A stretch of 11,522 bases of DNA from Legionella sp. (GTDB lineage Bacteria; Pseudomonadota; Gammaproteobacteria; Legionellales; Legionellaceae), in contig SCSO01000337.1 of NCBI GenBank assembly GCA_004297865.1, positions 1 through 11,522 of the forward strand. The letters run 5' to 3'. A program made the position numbers and the translations under genes. The notes beneath the pieces were generated by a model. It had not been told where the DNA came from and searched no databases. It was given only the letters and a program-made list of their open reading frames with translations. This document shows positions 1 to 7,415 of this stretch, piece after piece (the first letter of the stretch is position 1; each line of letters begins with the position of its first letter).

Positions 1-23
1 GGTTGGGTCGAGACCCAACCTAC
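1..23. repeat. REP-like palindrome, family 1, copy 1
   Basis: A near-perfect hairpin: GGTTGGGTC and GACCCAACC are 9-bp arms around a 2-base loop, followed by CTAC and then AA. It matches the copies at 1724-1799, and the right side (GACCCAACCTACAA) is identical to the right end of that pair. Its left flank lies outside the window, so it may be the right half of an inverted pair. It lies 65 bases upstream of nadE. Confidence 0.85.
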
Positions 24-88
24 AACAAGTACATATTAATTAATTTTTGCGCTACACTTATCAGTAAATAAACATTTAAAAAGAACTC

Positions 89-1690
89 ATGCAAAATCAC
101 CTAAAAGTGCTCATGGCGCAAATTAATCCAACTGTTGGCGCTTTACAAACTAATGCCACAAAAATCATTCAAGTGATTGAAGAACAACAAAAAAATCATG
201 ATTTATTAATTTTCCCTGAATTGGCATTAACCGGCTATCCTCCGGAGGATTTGCTCTTTCGCAAAGAATTTCATCAACAGGTAATGCAGTTTTTACAACA
301 AATTGTTCAAGTCACTACAGATGCCTACGTACTTTTAGGGCATCCAGTGAAAGAAGGTGAATTTTGTTATAACGCCCTAAGCGTGATTCATCAAGGCCGA
401 ATTCTTAAAGAATACCGTAAACAAAAACTACCCAATTACGAAGTTTTTGATGAAGAGCGTTATTTTGTAGCTGGTGAACAAGATCCCTCTATTCTTGAAT
501 TAAAAAACTACCGTATAGGCATTTGCATTTGCGAAGACATTTGGCAATCAGGCCCTGTCAGTGATCTACTAAATAAGGGCATTGATGTCTTAGTCAGTAT
601 GAATGCCTCTCCGTTTGATTTTGGAAAATATTGTCGTCGTGAAGAGTTGAATAAAACCTATGCTTTACGCGGTGTTTCCGTAGTGTATGTCAATCAGGTC
701 TCTGGTCAAGACGAGCTTTTATTTGATGGCCAATCTTTTGCTATGGATAAGACAGGAAAGATTTGTGTACGCAGCCCAGCTTTCGCCGAAGATTTACGCA
801 CAGTGACGATTCAAGGTGATGACGTGTTAGGTGACATTTCACCACTACTCGAGGAAAATGCACTAATCTATAAAGCATTAGTGTTTGGTACCCGCGATTA
901 CGTAGAAAAAAATCATTTTCCTGGGGTTCTTTTAGGGCTTTCAGGTGGGATTGATTCCGCTTTAACTTTAGCTATTGCTGTCGATGCCTTAGGAGCCGAA
1001 CGCGTACATGCCGTCATGATGCCTTCGCGCTATTCCGCGCAAATGAGTAGTGAGGATGCTTTAAAACAGTTGCATACGATGAATGTAGCGCATACCACTT
1101 TATCGATAGAAGACATTTTTAATTCAGTTTTGACCACCCTTGATCCAGTGTTTACTGGTCTAGCTCCAGATATTACTGAAGAGAACATTCAAGCGCGTAT
1201 TCGTGGTCTGTTGTTAATGGCCATGTCGAATAAAACTGGAAAGATGGTTTTAACCACTAGTAATAAGAGTGAGACGGCCGTAGGTTATGCTACTTTATAT
1301 GGGGACATGGCGGGTGGATTGGCTGTATTAAAAGACGTGTTAAAGACTCGAGTGTATGCTCTAGCCAAATACCGTAATTCCCTATCAGCAGTAATTCCTG
1401 AACGAGTTATTACTCGTGCTCCTTCCGCAGAATTACGATCTAATCAAACCGATCAGGACAGTTTACCTGATTATGCAGTTTTGGATGCTATATTAGTTGC
1501 TTATATGGAAGATGAAATGACGCCTGAGCAAATTATTCAACAAGGGTTTAAACCCGAAGTGGTGCAGCAAATTATTAAGCTCATTCGACGCAACGAATAC
1601 AAGCGGCGTCAAGCGGCACCGGGAATTAAAATTTCCGCGATAGCCTTTGGTAAAGATTGGCGTTATCCAATTACCAATGGGTTTTCGTGA
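89..1690 (+). CDS. nadE: Glutamine-dependent NAD+ synthetase
   Basis: This enzyme catalyses the last step of NAD+ synthesis. It amidates nicotinate adenine dinucleotide with ATP, using ammonia released from glutamine, and acts in the cytosol. The 533-residue protein has the two expected domains. The N-terminal nitrilase-type glutaminase (about 1-250) has the catalytic triad visible as E44 (FPELALTGYPPED), K113 (KLPNYEVFDEERYF) and C148 (ICEDIW). The C-terminal synthetase has the ATP pyrophosphatase loop SGGIDS at 285-290, then TTSNKSE and YGDMAGG. Length is normal for the two-domain form. The ATG at 89 is preceded only by a weak purine run (AAAAAGAA), but the nitrilase domain starts immediately after it, which supports this start. 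The gene stands alone. REP palindromes lie on both sides (1-23 and 1724-1799), and no classical terminator with a U-run is seen after the stop, so the downstream hairpins may end the transcript. Confidence 0.96.
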   Translation: MQNHLKVLMAQINPTVGALQTNATKIIQVIEEQQKNHDLLIFPELALTGYPPEDLLFRKEFHQQVMQFLQQIVQVTTDAYVLLGHPVKEGEFCYNALSVIHQGRILKEYRKQKLPNYEVFDEERYFVAGEQDPSILELKNYRIGICICEDIWQSGPVSDLLNKGIDVLVSMNASPFDFGKYCRREELNKTYALRGVSVVYVNQVSGQDELLFDGQSFAMDKTGKICVRSPAFAEDLRTVTIQGDDVLGDISPLLEENALIYKALVFGTRDYVEKNHFPGVLLGLSGGIDSALTLAIAVDALGAERVHAVMMPSRYSAQMSSEDALKQLHTMNVAHTTLSIEDIFNSVLTTLDPVFTGLAPDITEENIQARIRGLLLMAMSNKTGKMVLTTSNKSETAVGYATLYGDMAGGLAVLKDVLKTRVYALAKYRNSLSAVIPERVITRAPSAELRSNQTDQDSLPDYAVLDAILVAYMEDEMTPEQIIQQGFKPEVVQQIIKLIRRNEYKRRQAAPGIKISAIAFGKDWRYPITNGFS

Positions 1691-1696
1691 GCGCAA

Positions 1697-1721
1697 TATT
1701 CAAAGACGGGCACGAAAAAAG
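1697..1721 (+). repeat. Leader flank shared by two REP pairs, copy 1
   Basis: The block TATTCAAAGAC, GGGCA, CGAAAAAAG is contiguous here. All 25 bases recur in the same order and orientation at 9992-10028, where they are separated by two 6-base insertions. It begins 6 bases after the nadE stop and ends 2 bases before the GTAG of the first REP pair. Its role is unknown. Confidence 0.7.
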
Positions 1722-1723
1722 TC

Positions 1724-1799
1724 GTAGGTTGGGTCGTGACCCAACAAAAGGATCTCGAACATGGATGAGATGGTTATGTTGGGTCTCGACCCAACCTAC
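1724..1799. repeat. Inverted pair of REP-like palindromes, family 1 (BIME-like)
   Basis: The left unit is GTAG plus the hairpin GTTGGGTC-GT-GACCCAAC (1728-1745). The right unit is the hairpin GTTGGGTC-TC-GACCCAAC (1778-1795) plus CTAC. The right unit is the reverse complement of the left with one difference, in the 2-base loop. A 32-base spacer separates them. The GTAG tetranucleotide 5' of each stem is the hallmark of REPs handled by RAYT (TnpA-REP) transposases in Enterobacteria, so a RAYT-mobilised element is inferred. No RAYT gene is in the window. The right unit overlaps the 3' end of the neighbouring minus-strand gene. Confidence 0.85.
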
Positions 1800-2901
1800 A
1801 ATCTGCTTCGTTTCCCCGAAGATACCCAGCAAATTCAGGAATATTGCTTAATCTTGGAAAGAAGCTAGTTATTATTTTTTCATCAATAGAAAGGGTTTTA
1901 TCTTGAGTATTTCCGATCGCTTTTATATTGGATTTTATGCTCTCGGAGCTTTTATAAATAGTTTTGAATGTACAATCATCTCTCTTATCCGCTGAAAGTA
2001 AGAGATAATCATAGTAAGAGCATAGTAGTTTCATCATTCCGGACAATACAACAGCTACTTTTACCTCTTTGTTGGGAGAATCAATAGGGAGCAATTTGAA
2101 CAGCAGTTTAAATCCTGTATCGAAGATCTCACTCACTAACTCCAAAGAAATGGATTCATCTTCTTCAACTGAGGCAAAAAAACTCGGGTTATAAGTTTGA
2201 GATAACTGTTCCATTTTAGCCGCGAATCCCTGTTGAATCGCTGCATAAATTTGGATTAATGGTTTATTGGTTATCACATAATCTATGATGTTCTCACCGA
2301 TAGCAATTTGCTCCCTATCTTTGGGGCTCTCCGTGAGATATTCAGGTAATTCATGTTCACTAACATATTTTTTAGTTAATTCCTTAATGGTTGCATAGGG
2401 TAGGTACAGAATCCGAGCCCCCAAATCTTCACTTATTTTTTCGTTTCCAGCCTCAAAGAGGGCTTTCGCTAAACACAAATAATATTCATCCGAGCTACGG
2501 CATAGGGGTCTAAAACCATTCTTGTAGTGAAAGTAATGGGTGTCCCGAACTGCCTCCAAGGTAATGCGACCTTCACAACCAGCACGAATACTTATTTTAA
2601 ACAAGCATTCAAATAAAGCTTTACCTACATGTTGAAACTCCGATTGATTGCGTATGTAATTGACTTCAATACGCGAAAGTTTTTGGTTGTTAACCTTATA
2701 TCCTTCGGTTTGAGCATTAGGGCTTTGGTTAATTGTGAACTCTAAACTTCCTAAATAAAGGTTTGTATCTTTTGTGCGCAAAGCTATGCTGTATTGATTG
2801 GGAGTAGATAACTTTCTACAAAGAGCAGTCACCGCTTGCAGCGAGTTATCAGCTGACTTAACCTTGGTAAGAGCATCGATAATTAGTGGGTCTGGGAGCA
2901 T
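1774..2901 (-). CDS. GNAT-family acetyltransferase-like protein with unknown C-terminal region
   Basis: This 375-residue protein carries a recognisable GNAT signature between residues 78 and 132. It has a beta strand IEVNYIRN, the acetyl-CoA pyrophosphate-binding motif A as QHVGKA (fits Q/RxxGxG/A) followed by a long helix, then GRITLEAV, and the motif B ending HYFHYKNGFRP. The region after about 140 is predicted mostly helical and I recognise no family in it; there is no signal peptide or membrane segment. A GNAT module plus a long unknown tail, in a gene standing alone beside repeats, would fit a secreted effector of an intracellular bacterium, but nothing here proves this. The last residues (CRLGRDPT) are encoded by a REP palindrome, so the native C-terminus may have been changed. 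The ATG at 2901 lacks a well-placed ribosome binding site; a strong promoter lies just upstream. The substrate is unknown. Confidence 0.7.
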   Translation of the reverse strand: MLPDPLIIDALTKVKSADNSLQAVTALCRKLSTPNQYSIALRTKDTNLYLGSLEFTINQSPNAQTEGYKVNNQKLSRIEVNYIRNQSEFQHVGKALFECLFKISIRAGCEGRITLEAVRDTHYFHYKNGFRPLCRSSDEYYLCLAKALFEAGNEKISEDLGARILYLPYATIKELTKKYVSEHELPEYLTESPKDREQIAIGENIIDYVITNKPLIQIYAAIQQGFAAKMEQLSQTYNPSFFASVEEDESISLELVSEIFDTGFKLLFKLLPIDSPNKEVKVAVVLSGMMKLLCSYYDYLLLSADKRDDCTFKTIYKSSESIKSNIKAIGNTQDKTLSIDEKIITSFFPRLSNIPEFAGYLRGNEADCRLGRDPT

Positions 2902-2932
2902 AATTGAATATTTTTAGAGTTTCCTGGTTAAT

Positions 2933-2960
2933 ATTATAGCAAAACTCTGGGTGTGTGCAA
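2933..2960 (-). promoter_or_regulatory. Sigma-70 promoter for the GNAT gene
   Basis: Reading the minus strand, a -35 TTGCAC (2955-2960), a 16-base spacer and a perfect -10 TATAAT (2933-2938) preceded by TGC (extended -10) are seen. Transcription would start near 2926, giving a leader of only about 25 bases before the ATG at 2901. The gene is therefore probably transcribed on its own rather than read from the upstream minus-strand gene. Confidence 0.65.
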
Positions 2961-2978
2961 ACGGGATGCAGGGATCGT

Positions 2979-3069
2979 GAAGGGAGAAACCAATAAGTAT
3001 ATTGGGTCGCGACCCAACATACTAAGTTTGCAAAATTAGGAGCATAGTTTAGCCCTGGAAGGGAGAAAC
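2979..3069. repeat. 12-bp direct repeats flanking a REP palindrome
   Basis: GAAGGGAGAAAC occurs at 2979-2990 and again at 3058-3069, in the same orientation. The 67 bases between include the palindrome at 2997-3022. The right copy ends 2 bases from the stop codon of the upstream minus-strand gene. The arrangement could be a target-site duplication or a local duplication; which one cannot be told from a single copy. Confidence 0.5.
2997..3022. repeat. REP-like palindrome, family 1, degenerate copy
   Basis: TTGGGTCG-CGACCCAA (3002-3017) is a perfect 16-base palindrome. After one mismatch the stem continues GTAT/ATAC on the outside, where the other copies have GTAG/CTAC. It is therefore the same family with a diverged terminal tetranucleotide. 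It sits between two minus-strand genes, just upstream of the promoter of the second, and could also serve to end transcripts of the first. Confidence 0.75.
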
Positions 3070-3071
3070 AA

Positions 3072-4298
3072 TTAAAATCCAACACCAGAATTTTGCGCAA
3101 AAGCTGCTTCCGCTGTGTCCCCAGAAGTCAACACCACGTCACTCGTTGGAGCTACTTTAGGTTCCGCATCCTTGACAGGTTTGGTGCGAAATAAATCTTC
3201 AAGCCGGCTTATTAAGAGTTTATGCTCTTCACTAGTGTTGGTCGTGTTAAGTTCAACAGACAATAAACAAACTTTTAATTGTTGTATCTGTTCTGCAGAA
3301 CTAGGATTAAAATCTTTTAAGCAGGCTTCAAGTTTAGGATACTCATTTAACGCTATCGTTTTTTGTTTACATAAACTATTAATCCAATACAACCGATACA
3401 CTCCAGAATCACTCATCAAAATAAAGCTAGAAGAAATATTCTGAGATTTACAAAAATCATTCATTTGATTTTCGGAGGATGTAAAACCAAGTGGATTGAT
3501 CAATAGACTAATTCGCGCTAAAAAAGCATCTAAGGTGCCTTTGGCTTCTCTTTTTAAAGTTTTTAAATCGTTATCTTTAAACTCGCTGAGTGTTTTACCC
3601 GAATTATCTTTCAACACTCTACTCATCGCAACATTCGTTGACAGCCCAATTATTTTTTCAGGTGTGACCCATTTTATAGTCTGGCTATTGGGCTCCAATA
3701 AAAATACGCTTTTTTTAGGATCTAGAGCAACTAGTTTCATTGCCTTTTCTTGATCATCTACTATTTCTACCTGTTTAATTTCAGCATTTAATTTTTGTTC
3801 TACATTTCTTTTATGTTCTTCAGCTAAGTCAACTTGAGCTTGTTTGTCTTTGCGTTTTGTCAAATCAGAAACTACTTCTTTAATGGTTAGATCTTTTAAT
3901 CGAACGAGCTCATCTGGAGAAAGTTTTTTCTGATCAGGTTTATATCCCGGAATTTTATTTATTAACTCTAAAAAAAGATAATAATTAAACGAGCCCGCAT
4001 TCCATTCGCCTTGGTTTACTAAACTCAAGAATTCTTCCAGTCTAGTAATGAGGCTTTTGGAGGATTGGATATAACCAATAGCATTATCCGCTTCAGGACC
4101 TCGTTTTCTAGTGTGCTTATAAATAAAACCCATCCAAGAGTCCACGCGCTTATTGTATCTTTTTTTCGCATCTTCTATGATATGAATCAATCGATCACTT
4201 CCTTCGGGTGATTCGTCAGCTATTAGTATGGCAAGCCTTAAAGAAAATTCCTCTAAATTATCCATGATTAAGCGACTTTTACTGTCTGGTAAAGGCAT
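3072..4298 (-). CDS. Hypothetical cytosolic-type protein with charged helical centre
   Basis: I do not recognise this 408-residue protein. It has no signal peptide and no membrane segment. Residues about 129-180 are rich in Lys, Glu, Asp and Gln and look like a long helix or coiled coil. Residues about 185-360 look globular. The last 40 residues are low in complexity, rich in Ala, Thr, Ser, Pro and Val, and end SGVGF. The chosen ATG (4296-4298) has GGAG 7 bases upstream; an alternative ATG at residue 12 (4263-4265) has no ribosome binding site. It is divergent from the outer-membrane gene at 4475 and on the same strand as the GNAT gene, which has its own promoter. A flexible tail with a hydrophobic residue near the end is compatible with type IV-secreted effectors, but that is speculation. 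Confidence 0.7.
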   Translation of the reverse strand: MPLPDSKSRLIMDNLEEFSLRLAILIADESPEGSDRLIHIIEDAKKRYNKRVDSWMGFIYKHTRKRGPEADNAIGYIQSSKSLITRLEEFLSLVNQGEWNAGSFNYYLFLELINKIPGYKPDQKKLSPDELVRLKDLTIKEVVSDLTKRKDKQAQVDLAEEHKRNVEQKLNAEIKQVEIVDDQEKAMKLVALDPKKSVFLLEPNSQTIKWVTPEKIIGLSTNVAMSRVLKDNSGKTLSEFKDNDLKTLKREAKGTLDAFLARISLLINPLGFTSSENQMNDFCKSQNISSSFILMSDSGVYRLYWINSLCKQKTIALNEYPKLEACLKDFNPSSAEQIQQLKVCLLSVELNTTNTSEEHKLLISRLEDLFRTKPVKDAEPKVAPTSDVVLTSGDTAEAAFAQNSGVGF

Positions 4299-4379
4299 TT
4301 TGAAACTCCATTTTCACAAAACAAACAATCATCTTACTCCAGGTAATCAGTTTTCTCCAAGCAAGAATGTGGATAATAC

Positions 4380-4407
4380 TTGCAAATTTAAGACAAACGG
4401 ATAACAT
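4380..4407 (+). promoter_or_regulatory. Possible promoter for the outer-membrane gene pair
   Basis: TTGCAA (4380-4385), a 16-base spacer and TAACAT (4402-4407) form a plausible but imperfect -35/-10 pair in the 176-base gap between divergent genes. The leader would be about 60 bases. An AT-rich TATAAA nearer the start (around 4450) is an alternative -10 without a good -35. No clear promoter was found for the divergent minus-strand gene. Confidence 0.3.
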
Positions 4408-4474
4408 GGAACTATAGATCCAAGCGGAAATTTCGCAGACAATATCCTTATAAAAACAATTACAAAGGGATTTT

Positions 4475-5119
4475 ATGAAAAGATCACTACTCACTGCTGC
4501 TTTATTAGCTTCTGGGATTGCTTGCGCAGCAACACCAGTGGATGGTTGGTATACCAGCATCTTTGGTGGTTATACCTACATTCCCGGAAACGTTAACACC
4601 CAATATATGGGCATTTTATACAACAATGACAAATACACTAAAGGCTATAACGCCGGCGGCCGTATTGGTTATCAAAGTAACCCGCTCCGTTATGAATTAG
4701 AATATACCTACCTTGAAGGTTTCGCGCGTAATTTCGACGCTGCCAGTGTACAACAGATCGATGTAAATGGTTTTTCTTCAGCCAATATGTTTATGGCAAA
4801 TGTGTATTTTGATACCCCAGAAATTTTACCCTCTATCGTACCCTTCTTGGGAATCGGTATAGGTTATACCTATTTACAAAGTGCTTTAAATGGTACTAAT
4901 CCCAATACCGTAGTGGTGTATAATTTTGATGCCAAAGATAGTGAATTTGCTTATCAAGGTACTGCGGGTCTTACTTACAATTTTTCTGAAAATTATGCCT
5001 TAAACGCAGCTTATCGTTACGTGGCAACTACTCATGCCAGTGAATTTGGTAGAAATTATCAAGTGCAAATCGCCAGCGCAGGCTTTATTTATCGATTTGA
5101 TCGCGGGAATTATAAGTAA
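4475..5119 (+). CDS. Outer-membrane beta-barrel protein (OmpA-like 8-stranded type), first of tandem pair
   Basis: The 214-residue precursor starts with a typical signal peptide (K2, R3, a hydrophobic stretch, probable cleavage after ACA near residue 19). The mature part alternates polar and aromatic residues in strand-sized blocks: GWYTSIFGGYTYIPG, GGRIGYQS, RYELEYTYLEG, FLGIGIGYTYL, GTAGLTYNF, YALNAAYRYV and the final SAGFIYRF. This is the pattern of small barrels such as OmpA, OmpW or the P44/Msp surface antigens. It should lie in the outer membrane with loops facing outward; ligand or adhesin function cannot be read. A good ribosome binding site (AAAGGGA) stands 4 bases before the ATG. 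The second barrel gene follows after 9 bases, so the two are co-transcribed. Confidence 0.85.
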   Translation: MKRSLLTAALLASGIACAATPVDGWYTSIFGGYTYIPGNVNTQYMGILYNNDKYTKGYNAGGRIGYQSNPLRYELEYTYLEGFARNFDAASVQQIDVNGFSSANMFMANVYFDTPEILPSIVPFLGIGIGYTYLQSALNGTNPNTVVVYNFDAKDSEFAYQGTAGLTYNFSENYALNAAYRYVATTHASEFGRNYQVQIASAGFIYRFDRGNYK

Positions 5120-5128
5120 GGACAGTAG

Positions 5129-5854
5129 ATGAAAAAATTAGTCCAATGCAGTGTATTATCCAGTCTACTTTTAAGTAGTTCAGTCTTTGCCTTAAATCCT
5201 GTTTTAGGATTTTATGGTGGACTTTTAGCGCAAGGTAGTCGTGGTAATACTAATATCGACTTTATGTTCACTAGTAATGGAATACCTTATACTGGTCAAT
5301 TAAAATACAACCCTATCGGTGGTGGCGGTGGTATAGATATTGGCTATAAAATGTCTCATTTCCGTGCTGAAATCGAAGCTTTGTTCAATACCAACTCTTA
5401 TGATCAATTACGAGTGAACGGCTGTAATATTTTAAGTCCGACCGTTGTTACCCCAACAGGAACTTGCCCTGCTATTTTTGTTAATGAAGGTTTAGGTTTT
5501 AATGGTAGTACGACTTTATTTGCGGGTATGTTTAATGGGTATTTTGATATCTACTCTTCCGATAGCGAATCTATCATAGTACCTTACATTGGCCTAGGAG
5601 TGGGAACGTCGCGAGTTAAAAACGTAGATCGTTTCATTGCCAAAACCACCAATGTAACCGTTGAGAATACGCGGACTTCTAGCGCTTCGGCAGCGCAAGT
5701 GATTGTGGGCTTAAGTTATTACATGGACGATTACACTTGGGCAGGGCTTGATTATCGTTATATAACGACCAAAAATATTAGCGATTTTAATAACTCTCGC
5801 TATGGTTTAAATACTGTGACTTTAAGTGTAAATTTTGCTTTCAGTAAAGGCTAA
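5129..5854 (+). CDS. Outer-membrane beta-barrel protein, second of tandem pair
   Basis: The 241-residue precursor has a signal peptide (MKKLVQ, hydrophobic core, cleavage after VFA at residue 21) followed by barrel-type strands: GFYGGLLAQG, GGGGGIDIGYKM, FRAEIEALF, TTLFAGMFNGYFDIY, VPYIGLGVGTS, AAQVIVGLSYYM, WAGLDYRYITT and the C-terminal TVTLSVNFAF, a good BAM-recognition strand. It shares the YIGLGVG/FLGIGIG and YRYVATT/YRYITTKNISDF motifs with the preceding gene, so the two are diverged paralogs from a tandem duplication. A predicted surface loop holds two cysteines (C99 and C113) that could form a disulfide and that the first paralog lacks. The ribosome binding site AAGGA overlaps the stop codon of the first gene. 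A strong hairpin follows at the stop. Confidence 0.85.
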   Translation: MKKLVQCSVLSSLLLSSSVFALNPVLGFYGGLLAQGSRGNTNIDFMFTSNGIPYTGQLKYNPIGGGGGIDIGYKMSHFRAEIEALFNTNSYDQLRVNGCNILSPTVVTPTGTCPAIFVNEGLGFNGSTTLFAGMFNGYFDIYSSDSESIIVPYIGLGVGTSRVKNVDRFIAKTTNVTVENTRTSSASAAQVIVGLSYYMDDYTWAGLDYRYITTKNISDFNNSRYGLNTVTLSVNFAFSKG

Positions 5855-5883
5855 GAGTAGGTTTTATAACCTACTCTTCTTTA
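5853..5883. terminator. Hairpin terminator between convergent genes
   Basis: AAGAGTAGGTT (5853-5863) and AACCTACTCTT (5868-5878) form a perfect 11-bp stem with a TTAT loop, beginning inside the stop codon of the second barrel gene and ending 2 bases from the stop of the convergent membrane-protein gene. The T-runs on both sides are short, so termination may be bidirectional but moderate. Confidence 0.75.
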
Positions 5884-6933
5884 TGCTCGGGCCTTGGCTT
5901 TGTTTTGCGGCTCTTGCCACAAGGTTACAAACAAGACCATTATCATAGGCCCTAAGAACAAACCAATTAATCCCAAGGTTTCGACACCCCCAAGAATACC
6001 AAACAACACGGCTAGAAAAGGTAATTCAATGGCGCCACCAATCAGTACCGGCTTGATAAAATGATCGGCTACAAACATGACTAAAGTTCCCCAGATTAAC
6101 ACGATCAAAGCAGAGATCATGGAACCCGCAGAAAACAAAACACCGGCTACGATAACAAAGACTACAGGAACCACAAAAGGAATCATGGCAGCCAAGGCAG
6201 TGATGAAGCCCGTTAAAGTAGGTGCAGGAAATTCTACCAGAGCATAACAAATACCCATCAGTAAACCCACTCCAATACCTACAACAATGGTACCATTCAC
6301 AGTTCCACGTAAAGCACGGGGTAAACGATCAGAATAGCGGAACCAACGATCACCAAGGCAATATTCCCCAATGTGATGTACTTCCTTAATTAATATATCA
6401 CCATCCCGATAAAAGAAAAACAAACTTAATAAAGTAAAACCTACTTGAAAGCCGCGATGAGCTAAATTAAATCCTATTTGCTTGATGTAATAACTTGTAG
6501 GTGTCAACGTTAGATGTAAATTCGATAAGAAATTACGTACATTTCCCGGTTGGCCTATATTATTATCCCAATAAGTGACCAAATCAGCACCAATCAAAGG
6601 AAAGCTCTTCAAAAAATCAGGTGCAGCTCCCCCATCACGATTAACCTGCTGTAAAAAATTGACAAACAATTGCAATTCTTTAATGAGAATACCTACCAAC
6701 CAACTGAGCGGTAAAAGCAAAAGGAGACTTAAAAGAGTAGTAAACAATAATGCAGATAGCGTCTGCTGTGAACCAAAAAACTTTCGCCATCGAAGATACA
6801 AGGGGTATGTTGCTATGACAATGATAGCAGCCCAAATCATAGAGGGGATAAATTTATGGACAATAAAGAGTGTGCAGCAAACAATGCCTACGGTTAGGCC
6901 CATACTGATTAACTCTTTGTGATTTTCATTCAT
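5881..6933 (-). CDS. AI-2E/PerM-family membrane transporter
   Basis: This polytopic inner-membrane protein of about 350 residues belongs to the family that includes YdiK, PerM and TqsA. The N-terminal pair of membrane helices, a central soluble stretch (VNFLQQVNRDGG to WDNNIGQPG) and several C-terminal helices follow the usual layout. The family signature is clear near the end: DHFIKPVLIGGAIELPFLAVLFGILGG, VETLGLIGLFLGP. Substrates of the family are varied (autoinducer-2 export, Na+/H+ exchange in others), so a specific cargo cannot be named; YdiK is the closest in style. I choose the ATG at 6931-6933 because it overlaps the pgpA stop as ATGA, typical of coupling; a TTG 15 bases upstream is in frame but less likely. 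It is the last gene of the glyA operon, ending at the shared hairpin. Confidence 0.85.
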   Translation of the reverse strand: MNENHKELISMGLTVGIVCCTLFIVHKFIPSMIWAAIIVIATYPLYLRWRKFFGSQQTLSALLFTTLLSLLLLLPLSWLVGILIKELQLFVNFLQQVNRDGGAAPDFLKSFPLIGADLVTYWDNNIGQPGNVRNFLSNLHLTLTPTSYYIKQIGFNLAHRGFQVGFTLLSLFFFYRDGDILIKEVHHIGEYCLGDRWFRYSDRLPRALRGTVNGTIVVGIGVGLLMGICYALVEFPAPTLTGFITALAAMIPFVVPVVFVIVAGVLFSAGSMISALIVLIWGTLVMFVADHFIKPVLIGGAIELPFLAVLFGILGGVETLGLIGLFLGPMIMVLFVTLWQEPQNKAKARA

Positions 6934-7415
6934 CGTAAGAAACCCCAAGCTAATAATTGCACTATTGCCCAGGCAGGAATTGCTGCCAAAGCATCATCCA
7001 ACATAATACCCAGACCGCCTAATACATGCTTATCAATCATACGAATGGGTTGTGGTTTCCAAATATCAAAAACCCTAAAGAAGAAGAAACCTAAGAATAT
7101 CCACAGCAGACCTGGAGGAGCCATAAACATAGTCAGGAAATAACCCACGACTTCATCCCAGACTATGCCTTTGTAGTCATGCACCCCTAAATCTTGGGAA
7201 ACCTTATCACTGACCCAAACTCCTATACCAAAGGCCAATAAGGTAATGAGTAAATACAAACTCCAATGTAGATCTTTAAGAAGTAAATAAAAAGGAATGG
7301 CCGCTAAAGTGCCCCAGGTTCCAGGCGCAAGGGGTAACAGCCCACTTCCAAAACCAAAGGCTACAAAATAGACGGGATCGTGCCATACCCGATGAACTAA
7401 GTGTTCAGTGTTCAT
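6930..7415 (-). CDS. pgpA: Phosphatidylglycerophosphatase A
   Basis: It removes the phosphate from phosphatidylglycerol phosphate to give phosphatidylglycerol, at the inner membrane. The 161-residue length is normal. Motifs of the family are present: GSGLLPLAPGTWGT (23-36), VWDEVVG (85-91), FRVFDIWKPQPIR (113-125) and GGLGIMLDD (133-141), containing the conserved acidic residues. Hydrophobic segments around 15-30, 40-70, 88-113 and 138-160 fit the membrane topology. The ATG overlaps the nusB stop by one base (TAATG), and GGAG stands 5 bases upstream, inside nusB. In many relatives thiL lies between nusB and pgpA; it is missing here. Confidence 0.93.
   Translation of the reverse strand: MNTEHLVHRVWHDPVYFVAFGFGSGLLPLAPGTWGTLAAIPFYLLLKDLHWSLYLLITLLAFGIGVWVSDKVSQDLGVHDYKGIVWDEVVGYFLTMFMAPPGLLWIFLGFFFFRVFDIWKPQPIRMIDKHVLGGLGIMLDDALAAIPAWAIVQLLAWGFLR

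Noticed and set aside
1657..1851. Plus-strand reading frame of 64 codons after nadE
   Set aside because: It overlaps the nadE end, runs across the two REP hairpins and into the antisense of the GNAT gene. It lacks a ribosome binding site and recognisable protein features.
1724..3022. Possible CRISPR array from repeated palindromes
   Set aside because: The repeats are few, unevenly spaced, in both orientations and accompanied by no cas genes; they fit REP/BIME elements.
2858..3100. Minus-strand reading frame of 80 codons between the two orphan genes
   Set aside because: It crosses a REP palindrome, a promoter and the ends of both neighbouring genes in another frame; no protein features.
3115..3753. 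Plus-strand frames opposite the 408-residue gene (109 and 85 codons)
   Set aside because: Antisense shadows of a longer minus-strand gene that has a good ribosome binding site; no independent start signals.
6934..6948. TTG start for the AI-2E/PerM-type gene
   Set aside because: The ATG overlapping the pgpA stop as ATGA is the more usual coupled start.
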